DNA from: a candidate division FCPU426 bacterium
Lineage (GTDB): Bacteria > Oederibacteriota > PGYV01 > Palsa-1178
NCBI GenBank assembly: GCA_003167475.1
Contig: PMTB01000052.1
Coordinates: 1-8,110 of the forward strand
Reading direction: 5' to 3'
DNA length: 8,110 bases
Position numbers and translations under genes: made by a program. Positions 1-7,173 of the stretch are shown here, in pieces; the stretch's first letter is position 1; each line of letters opens with the position of its first letter. The notes under the pieces are model-generated. The model was given only the letters and a program-made list of their open reading frames with translations, made no database searches and was not told the DNA's origin.

Positions 1-45
1 GAGGAAAAATTCGGGAAGAGTCCGGAAGGCTGGCAGGAAAAATGA
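1..45 (+). CDS. C-terminal end of an upstream gene (partial), possibly a PTS component
   Basis: Reading from base 1, fourteen codons (EEKFGKSPEGWQEK) lead to a TGA at 43-45. This stop overlaps the ATG of the following IIC gene in an ATGA arrangement, the usual sign of translational coupling in an operon. The tail is charged and soluble-looking. In mannose-family PTS operons the gene before IIC is normally IIB or IIAB, so this could be the end of IIB, but fourteen residues are too few to identify it. That the frame is coding is inferred from the overlap alone. Confidence 0.5.
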   Translation, partial: EEKFGKSPEGWQEK

Positions 46-833
46 ATTTTCTTTTCACCCCCCAGGTTTTTCTGGCGGCCCTGTGCGGCGCGGCTTTTGA
101 CCTGGACACCTATTTTATCGGAATGACACTGGTGTCGCAGCCCATCATAGCGGGAGGCATCGCCGGTTTGATATTCAATAACCTGCAGACCGGTATTTTG
201 CTGGGGAGCCTTGTGCAGCTTATATGGATATCCCCGCCGGTCGGAGCCTATGTGCCGCCTTCATCGCCGGCAATCGCATTTACAGCCACGGTCATGGCTC
301 TTATGCTGCCTTTATACGAGGTTAAAAACAATCATCAGGCGCTTTTGATGTATTCCATAGCCATAGGCGCCGCAACCGGGTATTTTGTCGGGCAGGCCGA
401 TATATGGAACCGGAAGTTAAACACAAAAATAGTCCATTTTTTTGAGCCGGGGATATTGGCCGGCCGCAGGTCCAGCATCCTGGCGGCCCAGTTTTTTTCC
501 ATCCTGGCGAAGTTTATGCGCGATTTTGGCGGATACATCATCTTTTTCGCCATCGGGGTCGACCTGGCCGCAAAAATATATAATTCCCTCCCTAACGAAA
601 TCCTGGAGGGGCTGGCGCGGGCGTTATGGCTGATGCCGGCCATCGGTCTAGCGGTCATATACGAATCATTCAGGAGCAGGCTCGGATCGATCCTTCACAT
701 AGTTACTTTTATCACCTGTTATATTTTGCTTGTGGTGAATAAAAGCGTGAACCCGTGGTTTTTGATGCTCGCGGTGGTTACCGCGTGCACGGCGGTGGTG
801 CATAATTTTGTATGGAATAAAAAGGGAGTTTAG
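42..833 (+). CDS. PTS mannose/fructose/sorbose-family transporter subunit IIC
   Basis: This is the polytopic membrane subunit of a mannose-family (EII-Man) permease, which with IID forms the sugar channel. At 263 residues it has the usual family length. The N-terminal part (about residues 9-90) is hydrophobic and carries the family's Gly-rich pattern: QPIIAGGIAGLI near 33-44, GILLGSLVQLIW near 51-62 and VGAYVPP near 67-73. Further hydrophobic segments lie at about 101-117, 145-177, 193-208 and 217-257. The family usually has PPD where this protein has PPS. The ATG overlaps the preceding stop, and an AGGA at 35-38 can serve as ribosome binding site. The IID start follows the stop directly. Substrate specificity cannot be read from the sequence. 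Confidence 0.93.
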   Translation: MNFLFTPQVFLAALCGAAFDLDTYFIGMTLVSQPIIAGGIAGLIFNNLQTGILLGSLVQLIWISPPVGAYVPPSSPAIAFTATVMALMLPLYEVKNNHQALLMYSIAIGAATGYFVGQADIWNRKLNTKIVHFFEPGILAGRRSSILAAQFFSILAKFMRDFGGYIIFFAIGVDLAAKIYNSLPNEILEGLARALWLMPAIGLAVIYESFRSRLGSILHIVTFITCYILLVVNKSVNPWFLMLAVVTACTAVVHNFVWNKKGV

Positions 834-1625
834 ATGGCTGATCACAAAAGGATAGGGACATTGTCGCTCATCTGGAGCGGGTTCAAACTGAATTTTCTGC
901 AGTCGGCCTGGAACTTTGAAAGGCTGCAGAATGCCGGTTTTCTGTTCTCCATAAATAATATGCTGAGTAAGATTTATGCCGGGAACGAAGCGGGGCGGCT
1001 TGCGGCGATAAAGCGCCATATGACGTTCTTTAATACGCATATATTTTTTTCTTCCGCCGCGCTTGGGGTCATGACACGCCTGGAAGAGGACCTGCCGGAA
1101 ACCGACTTAAAGCACAAGGAAACCGAGATTGACAACACGAAAATGGGGATAATGGGGCCGCTGGCAGCCATAGGAGACGCGCTTTTTTGGTCCGGAATCA
1201 GGCCGCTCGCGCTTCTTTTCGGGGCAGGCATAGTCTGGATGACCGGTTTTTCGGCGGACGGCTGGGTACAGGCGTCGGTTGTTTCGCTGGTCATATACAA
1301 TTTTCCAAGGGTAATGATCAAGTATTACCTTCTCTTAAAGTCTTATTATAAGTACAAAGAACTCTTTGTCCTGATACAAAAAGTCAAGTTCCAGGACATC
1401 ATGAAGAGCTTGAAGGCGGCAGGAATGGGTATACTCGGCATATTCACGGCAGTGTACCTGACCAGGCCGGAAATGCGCGTGACGCTCAAAGGCGGCCCGC
1501 TTGATATGGTAATTGTTGTCGCGGCTTTTTTTGCCGTAACCTGGGCATTGAGGACCAAAAAGTCGGTCTCCAATATATTCCTCGGGGTTATCGTAGTTTC
1601 AATACTCATATCATACATAACATAA
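834..1625 (+). CDS. PTS mannose/fructose/sorbose-family transporter subunit IID
   Basis: This is the second membrane subunit of the mannose-family permease, partner of the IIC encoded immediately upstream. Family motifs are clear. Near the N-terminus is the Q-SAWNFERLQN-GF pattern (residues 23-35), then KRHMTFFNTH (60-69), then MGPLAAIGDALFW (107-119), the strongly conserved Gly-Pro-Leu-Ala-x-Ile-Gly-Asp block. Hydrophobic segments lie near 122-137, 146-154, 195-208 and 224-262. Its 263 residues are slightly shorter than the E. coli ManZ type. The ATG begins at the base after the IIC TAG and is preceded by GGGAG at 824-828, so the two are surely co-translated. No residue of the core motifs is missing. 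Confidence 0.95.
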   Translation: MADHKRIGTLSLIWSGFKLNFLQSAWNFERLQNAGFLFSINNMLSKIYAGNEAGRLAAIKRHMTFFNTHIFFSSAALGVMTRLEEDLPETDLKHKETEIDNTKMGIMGPLAAIGDALFWSGIRPLALLFGAGIVWMTGFSADGWVQASVVSLVIYNFPRVMIKYYLLLKSYYKYKELFVLIQKVKFQDIMKSLKAAGMGILGIFTAVYLTRPEMRVTLKGGPLDMVIVVAAFFAVTWALRTKKSVSNIFLGVIVVSILISYIT

Positions 1626-1636
1626 ACGGGAGAAAA

Positions 1637-1912
1637 ATGATGCAGTTCAAAAAAAAGGTCACGATCATGAACAACGCGGGCTTTCACCTGAGGGCCGTCG
1701 CTGTATTTGTAAAAGAATCGGAAAAGTTCAAATCCGACATCAAGGTCAGGAATGAGGAGATAGAAGCCGACGGGAAAAGCATCATGGGGCTTACTACGCT
1801 TGGCGCCGGCAAAGGCGTTGAGATAGAGCTCAAAGCCGACGGGCCGGACGCGAAGGAAGCGATCATGAGGCTGGCAAAGGTAATAGCGGATAAATTCGGG
1901 GAGGCGGAATAA
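1637..1912 (+). CDS. HPr family phosphocarrier protein
   Basis: HPr is the small cytoplasmic carrier that accepts phosphate from enzyme I on a histidine and passes it to IIA. The 91 residues match the family length. The active-site loop is NNAGFHLRAV, with His17 as phosphoacceptor and Arg19 two residues later. The usual LHARPA is changed to FHLRAV, so the common Pro after Arg is lost. A regulatory-site motif, GKSIMGL, places Ser48 where Ser46 of classical HPr is phosphorylated by HPr kinase, so regulation by HprK is plausible, but no kinase gene is in view. Two in-frame ATGs are adjacent (1637 and 1640). GGGAG at 1628-1632 lies 4 nt from the first and 7 nt from the second, so the second is equally likely. 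The enzyme I gene begins 1 nt downstream. Confidence 0.94.
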   Translation: MMQFKKKVTIMNNAGFHLRAVAVFVKESEKFKSDIKVRNEEIEADGKSIMGLTTLGAGKGVEIELKADGPDAKEAIMRLAKVIADKFGEAE

Positions 1913-1913
1913 A

Positions 1914-3668
1914 ATGTATAAGGGCATACCGGCTTCGCCGGGCATAGTCATAGGGCCTGCGCATGTGATATCAAATAAAGCGCTGGCCATCAGCAGGGAA
2001 ACCATACCCGCCTCGAAGGTTGAGGCTGAGATCGCGCGGTTAAAAGCCGCCGTGGACAGGACAAAGATAGAGACGATAGCTACAAAGGAAAAGATCGAGC
2101 ATGAAGTAGGCAAGACAGAGGCGGAAATATTTTCGGCTTACATACTCCTGCTTCAGGACCCCATGTTCACGGGGAAAGCGGAGGAAATAATCAGGACGCA
2201 GCTGATCAACTGCGAATACGCGCTGCACATGGTTTTGCAGAACTACGCCGAATTCACAAACCGGATATCGGATTCCTATCTTAAGGAACGAAGCCGCGAC
2301 ATCGGTTCGCTCGCGGACAAGATAATACGCAATTTGGAGTCCGCCGGAAGGAAAGAGGTAAAACTCCCCGCCGACAAGTACATAATAATAGCCAATGACC
2401 TCTCTCCCGCGGATACCGCTGATATGGACAAGAACAGCGTCATGGGTTTTGTCACCGAGGTAGGCGGGGCAACTTCCCATACCGCGATAGTGGCGCGTTC
2501 CATGGAAATACCGGCGGTTGTCGGGGTCAGGGACATCACAAGCCAGGCAAAGACAGGGGACCTGGTCATTATTGACGGTGAAAAAGGCATAGTCGTGGTC
2601 AACCCCAATCCCAAGATCCTCGGCAGTTATAAGGAAGAACGGAAAAAATTCATCCTTAAGATGAGGATGCTCAAGCGTTTTAAGAAACTCGAGGCAATTA
2701 CCGTGGACAAGCATAAAGTCGAGCTTTCCGCCAACATAGAATTTCCCGAGGAAATAGGGGCGGTACTTGAGAATAATGCCGAAGGGGTCGGTCTTTTCAG
2801 GACGGAGTTCATATTTATAAACAAGTCGAACCTTCCCGGCGAGGAGGAACAGTTTGATGCCTATAAAATGATAGCCATGAAAATGAGCCCGAAGTCCGTT
2901 ACTATCAGGACGCTTGACATCGGGGGGGACAAGTTCCTGCCGTATTTCAAGATCGCCCCGGAGCAGAACCCGTTTTTGGGGCTGCGCGCCATAAGGCTTT
3001 CCATGGCGAACCTGAACATATTCAAGCTCCAGATAAGGGCCATACTGCGCGCTTCCGCGTTCGGGAAGATAAAGATGATGTTTCCAATGGTTACCATATC
3101 CGAGGAAATTGACGAGGCGTTAAAAATAGTCGATGAAGTCAAGGCGGAACTGAAAAGGAAAGAAGTAAAGTTTGACGAATCCATAAAGATAGGGATAATG
3201 ATAGAGGTGCCTTCCGCGGCCATTATGGCGGACGAACTTGCAAAAAAAGCGGATTTCTTTTCCATAGGGACCAATGACCTCATACAGTACACTGTGGCCG
3301 CCGACAGGGGGAATGAGACGGTGTCATACCTGTATAACCCGCTTAACCCGGCGGTTTTGAGGCTGATCAGGATGGTCGCCAACAGCGCCCATAAGGCGGG
3401 CATAAGGGTATCCGTATGCGGCGAGATGGCCAGCGCGCCACACCTGGCATATTTACTCATAGGACTCGGGATTGACGAACTTTCCGTGAGCCCGTCGTCG
3501 ATACTTTCCACCAAAAAGATTGTTCGGAATATATCGTTCAGGGACGCGCTTGAAGAGGCGGAATTTGCCCTGAAACAGGAAAAAGCGGCCGTGATATATG
3601 ACCACGTGATGGCGAGCCTGGACAAGATACTCATGCCGAGAAAAAAGGAGAATGTTGATGAGAGTTAG
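1914..3668 (+). CDS. ptsI: Phosphoenolpyruvate-protein phosphotransferase (PTS enzyme I)
   Basis: Enzyme I moves phosphate from phosphoenolpyruvate to HPr, starting the PTS cascade in the cytoplasm. The 584 residues (family about 570-580) cover all three domains: an N-terminal domain opening with KGIPASPGIVIGPA, the swivelling phosphohistidine domain, and the C-terminal PEP-binding barrel. Catalytic residues fall at the same numbers as in E. coli enzyme I: His189 in GGATSHTAIVARS, Arg296 in GLFRTEF, Arg332 in IRTLDIGGDK, Glu431 in IEVPSAA, Asp455 in GTNDLIQYT, Arg465 in ADRGN, and Cys502 in SVCGEMA. There is no N-terminal GAF or IIA extension, so it is the plain PtsI form, not the nitrogen-PTS PtsP. 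A ribosome binding site GGGGAGG lies at 1898-1904. The 3' end overlaps galU. Confidence 0.98.
   Translation: MYKGIPASPGIVIGPAHVISNKALAISRETIPASKVEAEIARLKAAVDRTKIETIATKEKIEHEVGKTEAEIFSAYILLLQDPMFTGKAEEIIRTQLINCEYALHMVLQNYAEFTNRISDSYLKERSRDIGSLADKIIRNLESAGRKEVKLPADKYIIIANDLSPADTADMDKNSVMGFVTEVGGATSHTAIVARSMEIPAVVGVRDITSQAKTGDLVIIDGEKGIVVVNPNPKILGSYKEERKKFILKMRMLKRFKKLEAITVDKHKVELSANIEFPEEIGAVLENNAEGVGLFRTEFIFINKSNLPGEEEQFDAYKMIAMKMSPKSVTIRTLDIGGDKFLPYFKIAPEQNPFLGLRAIRLSMANLNIFKLQIRAILRASAFGKIKMMFPMVTISEEIDEALKIVDEVKAELKRKEVKFDESIKIGIMIEVPSAAIMADELAKKADFFSIGTNDLIQYTVAADRGNETVSYLYNPLNPAVLRLIRMVANSAHKAGIRVSVCGEMASAPHLAYLLIGLGIDELSVSPSSILSTKKIVRNISFRDALEEAEFALKQEKAAVIYDHVMASLDKILMPRKKENVDES
3647..3650 (+). 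promoter_or_regulatory. Ribosome binding site that favours the inner galU start
   Basis: The run AAAAAAGGAG ends at 3650. GGAG (3647-3650) lies only 1 nt before the ATG at 3652 but 7 nt before the in-frame ATG at 3658. The second spacing is the normal one, so 3658 is preferred as the galU start. Confidence 0.6.
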
Positions 3669-4518
3669 AAAAGCCGTAATACCTGTCGCGGGCCTGGGGA
3701 CAAGGTTCCTGCCGTATACCAAGGCGATCCCGAAGGAAATGCTCCCCATTATAGATCTTCCGGCAATTCATTTTATAGTTCAGGAAGCCATAGATTCAGG
3801 GATTGAGAGCATTCTTTTTATAACTTCAAAGGAAAAATATTCCATAGAGGATTATTTCGACAGGAATTTTTACCTTGAATACTTCCTGAATAAGAACAAA
3901 AATTACGCGGCTTTGAACGAGCTCAAACGCATACCCGAGAACGTGAATATATTCTCCGTCCGCCAGAAAGAGGCCATGGGGCTCGGCCATGCCATATTGC
4001 ACGCGGCGGATTTTATAGGCGCGGAGCCGTTCGCGGTATTTTTGCCCGATGACCTGATATTTTCGAAGGTGCCGGTAATGAAAAAGATGATAGAGATATA
4101 CGGAAAACTCGGCCGCGGCGTGGTGGCGGTGGAAAAGGTCGAAAAGGCAAAGATAAGCTCCTACGGTATAATAAAGCCGAAACCGGCCGGCAGCCGCATA
4201 TATGACATACTCGACATGGCGGAGAAACCCGCTTTGAAGGACGCCTTCTCAAACCTCGGAATAGTGGGAAGGTATGTGCTGCCGTCAAAGATATTTGATT
4301 ATATCAGGGAAACAAAGGCGGGAGCAAAGGGCGAGATCCAGCTCACCGACGCGCTCAAGGCTATGATGCGCAACGAAGGCCTGTGCGCCCATGAGTTTGA
4401 GGGCGTTCGCTGCGATACGGGGGACAAGTTCGAGTACATATTGGCCATCCTGAAATACGCTAGCATGCAAAAGGGATTGAAACAGAAGCTTAAAAAGGCG
4501 ATAAAAAAGATATTTTGA
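3658..4518 (+). CDS. galU: UTP-glucose-1-phosphate uridylyltransferase
   Basis: GalU makes UDP-glucose and pyrophosphate from UTP and glucose 1-phosphate, feeding glycan, capsule, trehalose or glycogen-type synthesis. The 286-residue protein is close to the usual 290-300. It has the nucleotidyltransferase signature AGLGTRFLP (11-19) followed by PKEMLPI (25-31, Lys26 in the substrate loop), RQKEAMGLGHA (102-112), the metal-site FLPDD (128-132), AEKP (188-191), GEIQLTDA (225-232) and DTGDK (253-257). The C-terminus is Lys-rich. The first in-frame ATG is at 3652, but ribosome binding site spacing favours 3658. The gene overlaps the end of ptsI by 11 nt, so it is probably translated from the PTS transcript. 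A bifunctional or other-sugar transferase is less likely because the motifs fit bacterial GalU throughout. Confidence 0.95.
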   Translation: MRVRKAVIPVAGLGTRFLPYTKAIPKEMLPIIDLPAIHFIVQEAIDSGIESILFITSKEKYSIEDYFDRNFYLEYFLNKNKNYAALNELKRIPENVNIFSVRQKEAMGLGHAILHAADFIGAEPFAVFLPDDLIFSKVPVMKKMIEIYGKLGRGVVAVEKVEKAKISSYGIIKPKPAGSRIYDILDMAEKPALKDAFSNLGIVGRYVLPSKIFDYIRETKAGAKGEIQLTDALKAMMRNEGLCAHEFEGVRCDTGDKFEYILAILKYASMQKGLKQKLKKAIKKIF

Positions 4519-4545
4519 GACTGTCCGATAATTTCTTATGTTAAG

Positions 4546-4647
4546 TCGTGCCCGGCACTGACAAACTTTGCCTCAGAATTTTGCGCTTGTATTATAAAGG
4601 GGTATCGCGCAAAGGTCTGAGTCAAAATTTGTCAGCGCCGGGCACGA
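4546..4647. repeat. Long imperfect inverted repeat (41-nt arms, 20-nt loop)
   Basis: Arm 4546-4586 is complementary to arm 4607-4647 with 36 of 41 positions paired and no gaps, separated by the loop 4587-4606. The outer part of the left arm also contains a short perfect palindrome, GTGCC-C-GGCAC (4548-4558). There is no T-run after the right arm, so it is not a classical intrinsic terminator, although transcription through it would form a very stable hairpin between galU and the next gene. The ends (TCGTGCCCGGC and GCCGGGCACGA) resemble palindromic REP/MITE-type elements dispersed in many environmental genomes. That resemblance is from memory and untested. Confidence 0.85.
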
Positions 4648-4682
4648 TAAAGGAATACATCATATTAATGCGGGTTTTCGGA

Positions 4683-4711
4683 TTGTATCATTTTAATTGC
4701 CGGGGTATCCT
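4683..4711 (+). promoter_or_regulatory. Weak candidate sigma-70 promoter for the downstream gene pair
   Basis: TTGTAT (3 of 6 to the -35 consensus) and TATCCT (4 of 6 to the -10 consensus) are separated by 17 nt and lie about 76 nt before the ATG at 4787. The spacing is ideal but the boxes are poor; chance occurrence is quite possible. Confidence 0.22.
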
Positions 4712-4786
4712 GCCCTTGTACTAAGCTGGAATAGGATCCGTATCCCGACAATGACGTTACAAAAAAACGATTAACGGGGTGAACTT

Positions 4787-5296
4787 ATGTTAAACCAACT
4801 GATGCAGCTTATATCGATCCTGAACTCCAAGACCAAACCCGGGGAACTTGCGCTCGGCGTCGTGATGGGTATGTATGCCGGGTTTTTGTCCGGCGCACCG
4901 CTGGATTTGGTCATCATTTTCATGCTGCTTGTGATTTTTAACGCCAATATCACCATGTTCATTTTTTCCATGGCCGCGTTCAAACTGCTGGCTTTCGGCG
5001 TGGACATAGCCGGCGACAAGCTCGGCTACGCTGTGCTCACCATAGGGGCGGTAAAAAAGGCGGGCGTTGTCCTTATGTCCCTGCCCGTAATACCTTTCAC
5101 GAAATTCAACTATACCGTTATCATGGGTGATTTTCTTATCGCCGTTGCGCTCACGCCGTTTGTCTGGTTTGGGACGGTCAAATCCGTGCCTTTCTACAGG
5201 GACCACATAATGGAAAAGGTCGACAAGTTCAAAGTGGTGAAGATGATAAAAGCGTCCAACGCCTTTAAAACATACAACAGTTTCAGGGGGCAATAA
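4787..5296 (+). CDS. TIGR03546-like (DUF2062-like) small membrane protein
   Basis: This is a 169-residue protein of unknown function. It opens with a short amphipathic stretch, then TKPGELALGVVMGMYAGFL (16-34), a hydrophobic segment at 39-62 containing IFNANIT, another at about 81-100, and a last one at 111-130. A basic cytoplasmic-looking tail ends the protein. The Gly-rich first segment, followed by a hydrophobic helix with an Asn and then another helix, resembles DUF2062 proteins. The size, and the downstream partner 1 nt away, fit family TIGR03546, which is known to be encoded next to TIGR03545. The ribosome binding site GGGGTG (4776-4781) is 5 nt from the ATG. The family call is from pattern and neighbourhood memory; no biochemical role is known to me. 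Confidence 0.8.
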   Translation: MLNQLMQLISILNSKTKPGELALGVVMGMYAGFLSGAPLDLVIIFMLLVIFNANITMFIFSMAAFKLLAFGVDIAGDKLGYAVLTIGAVKKAGVVLMSLPVIPFTKFNYTVIMGDFLIAVALTPFVWFGTVKSVPFYRDHIMEKVDKFKVVKMIKASNAFKTYNSFRGQ

Positions 5297-5297
5297 T

Positions 5298-7154
5298 ATG
5301 TTCAGAAAAAACGGTATTATAGCGGCTCTAATCATAGGCGTGCTCGCGGCCTTATTCAATGTATTTTTCCTTGATATGATAGTCAAGTCCTCCCTTATGG
5401 GTTCAGGCTCCAAAATGGCGAAAGCCAGAGTGGAAATAGGCTCTTTGCACGTGGACGTATTAAAGTCGAAGATAACCATCAAAGGGCTTGCCGTGGCCGA
5501 TAAAACCAGGGAGTTTAAGAACCTATTTTCCCTGGATGAGGCCGTGGTGGATTATATGTTCATGCCGCTGCTTGAGAAAAAATATATCATAGACAATATA
5601 ACGGTCGTGAACCTGGCGGCCGGGACCGACAGGAAAACTTCCGGCTTCCTAAAGCCGGCCGAAATAAAAAAAATCGAAAAAGACGAGGCTGATTACAAAA
5701 CCAGCCTGCTGGGAAGGGCCCAGGCTTCCGTGGAAAAAAGCGCCGGGAACGAGATAAAGAAAATGCCCGTATCGAAAGTGACGGACATCAAGGATATAAA
5801 AAAGCTCGACCTAAAGACACTTTTTAAAAAAGAGGACCTTGCTTCTTACAAAGCCGTCACGGCGGCCGAAGCAGGCATCAGGGATGAAAAAATAAAAGCT
5901 GATGCCGCTTTAAAAGCCGCCGATTTGGATAAAAAAATATCGGAAACAAAGGAAAGCGTCAATAAGATAAAGGCCGTGAAGGTTTCGAGTGTGGCCGATA
6001 TCCCTGCGGCACAGGCAGCCTTAAAAGAGCTGGACAAGATAAAAAATAATTCCGACAGCGCCGTCAAGGCTGCGGAAAAAGCGAAAAAAGAGGCCGAAGA
6101 TTTTTACGACTACTCAAAATCAGCCTATAAGGCGATAGATGTCGCGAAAGAAAAGGATTACCAGATGGTCCTGGCTAAAGCGGATATTAAAATGCTCAAC
6201 GCCGATTCCATAGAAAATGCCCTGATTGGCGACGTATGGTATGACAGGGTACAGAAGATACTTTACTACATGTCCCTGGCAGAGAAGTATATACCCAAAA
6301 AGAAGAAAAAAGAGAAGGATTCCCTGCTGGTGCAAAAACGGGGGGCAGGCAGGGAAATAGTTTATTCTTCGCAGGGCCGTTACCCGGGTTTCTGGATAAA
6401 GAAGATACTTTTGACCGTCAAAGGGGCGGATAAGGGCAGTTCTTACTATATGAAGGGTCAGGTACTGGACGTGGCAACGGAGCAGGATGTGACCGGAAAA
6501 CCGCTGACAATAGCGGTACAATTGGACAACCCGAGCCAGTCGATAAACGTCAACGCTTCGGTGGACCACCTGGACTCGGTGAACGACACTCTGGAAATAA
6601 CTCTGAAAAATATGCCGGAGTCCTACATAGGCCTGGACAGGGCCGACCTCGGTAATATAAAGATAGACAGGGCAAAGGTTGGTATCGCCGCTTTAGCCCG
6701 CAATACGGATGATTATTTCAGTCTTAAAGGCAATATAAACATATCGGACATGGAAGTGACTTCCGCTGACAAACAGGATATAGCTTATCTCGCGGTAAAG
6801 GGCATAGACAGCCTTGAAATAGATTTTGCGGCAAAACAGGCCGATACATTCTCTATGGATGTATCAAGCAACGCCTATGACAAGATAAAGAAAAGCCTGA
6901 CAAAAATATACGGCAGTAAGCTGGATAAGGCCAAACAGGACGCGAAAAAAGCCGTGGAAGATGCCATTAAGGGCGATGTGGGCGGGCTTAATACGGAGTC
7001 AGGGTCGGCAAAGTCTTCGGTGGATTCACAGGAAAAGGATATGAACACAAAGACAGGGCAGATACAAACAGAGATAGACAAAGCAAAGGCGGAATTGAAC
7101 AAGAAGATAGCAAATGCGGGCGGGAAGGACCTTTTGAAAGGGCTGTTTAAATAG
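5298..7154 (+). CDS. TIGR03545-like envelope protein with AsmA/TamB-like N-terminus
   Basis: This is a 618-residue protein without known function. A basic start (MFRKNG) precedes one membrane helix at about 7-29, giving a single-pass inner-membrane anchor with the rest outside. Residues about 44-110 read VEIGSLHVDVLKSKITIKGL, then a DEAVVDYMF strand and NITVVNL-AGT. This is the start pattern of AsmA/TamB/DUF748-type lipid-groove proteins. Residues about 120-345 are Lys/Ala/Glu-rich and helical, probably coiled coil, ending in a KKKKKEK cluster (334-340). About 350-525 alternates beta-like strands (LLTVKGADKG, LTIAVQLDNP, INVNASVDHL, FSLKGNINISDMEV). The tail (525-618) is again Lys/Ala helical. 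The start follows AGGGGG (5285-5290) by 7 nt and lies 1 nt after the upstream stop, so the two are co-translated. Length and pairing fit TIGR03545. Confidence 0.8.
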   Translation: MFRKNGIIAALIIGVLAALFNVFFLDMIVKSSLMGSGSKMAKARVEIGSLHVDVLKSKITIKGLAVADKTREFKNLFSLDEAVVDYMFMPLLEKKYIIDNITVVNLAAGTDRKTSGFLKPAEIKKIEKDEADYKTSLLGRAQASVEKSAGNEIKKMPVSKVTDIKDIKKLDLKTLFKKEDLASYKAVTAAEAGIRDEKIKADAALKAADLDKKISETKESVNKIKAVKVSSVADIPAAQAALKELDKIKNNSDSAVKAAEKAKKEAEDFYDYSKSAYKAIDVAKEKDYQMVLAKADIKMLNADSIENALIGDVWYDRVQKILYYMSLAEKYIPKKKKKEKDSLLVQKRGAGREIVYSSQGRYPGFWIKKILLTVKGADKGSSYYMKGQVLDVATEQDVTGKPLTIAVQLDNPSQSINVNASVDHLDSVNDTLEITLKNMPESYIGLDRADLGNIKIDRAKVGIAALARNTDDYFSLKGNINISDMEVTSADKQDIAYLAVKGIDSLEIDFAAKQADTFSMDVSSNAYDKIKKSLTKIYGSKLDKAKQDAKKAVEDAIKGDVGGLNTESGSAKSSVDSQEKDMNTKTGQIQTEIDKAKAELNKKIANAGGKDLLKGLFK

Positions 7155-7173
7155 ATCAGTGTTTTGATGTGCT

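Larger units (their letters stand above)
4519..4786. other. Intergenic region between galU and the TIGR03546-like gene
   Basis: No open frame with a plausible start and ribosome binding site is seen here. The left 130 nt are dominated by the inverted repeat at 4546-4647. The right part is AT-richer and should hold the promoter for the downstream pair. One weak candidate is TTGTAT (4683-4688), a 17-nt spacer and TATCCT (4706-4711). No T-tailed terminator hairpin is visible after galU. Confidence 0.6.

Noticed and set aside
1346..3634. Several long minus-strand open frames opposite IID, HPr and enzyme I
   Set aside because: They lie antisense to genes with intact catalytic motifs and translate to compositions typical of shadow frames (Ser/Ile/Phe-rich or His/Tyr/Arg-rich).
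3652..3657. Outer ATG of galU at 3652
   Set aside because: It is only 1 nt from the GGAG ribosome binding site, whereas the in-frame ATG at 3658 has a 7-nt spacing. Kept only as an alternative.
4568..4598. Promoter-like TTGCCT and TATTAT/TATAAA boxes within the hairpin loop and arm
   Set aside because: The spacings are 15 or 19 nt and the boxes lie within the inverted repeat, so the match is probably incidental to an AT-rich loop.
4702..4746. Possible stem between GGGGTATCC and GGATCCGTATCCC before the TIGR03546-like gene
   Set aside because: The complementarity is short and out of register; it does not make a convincing hairpin or operator.
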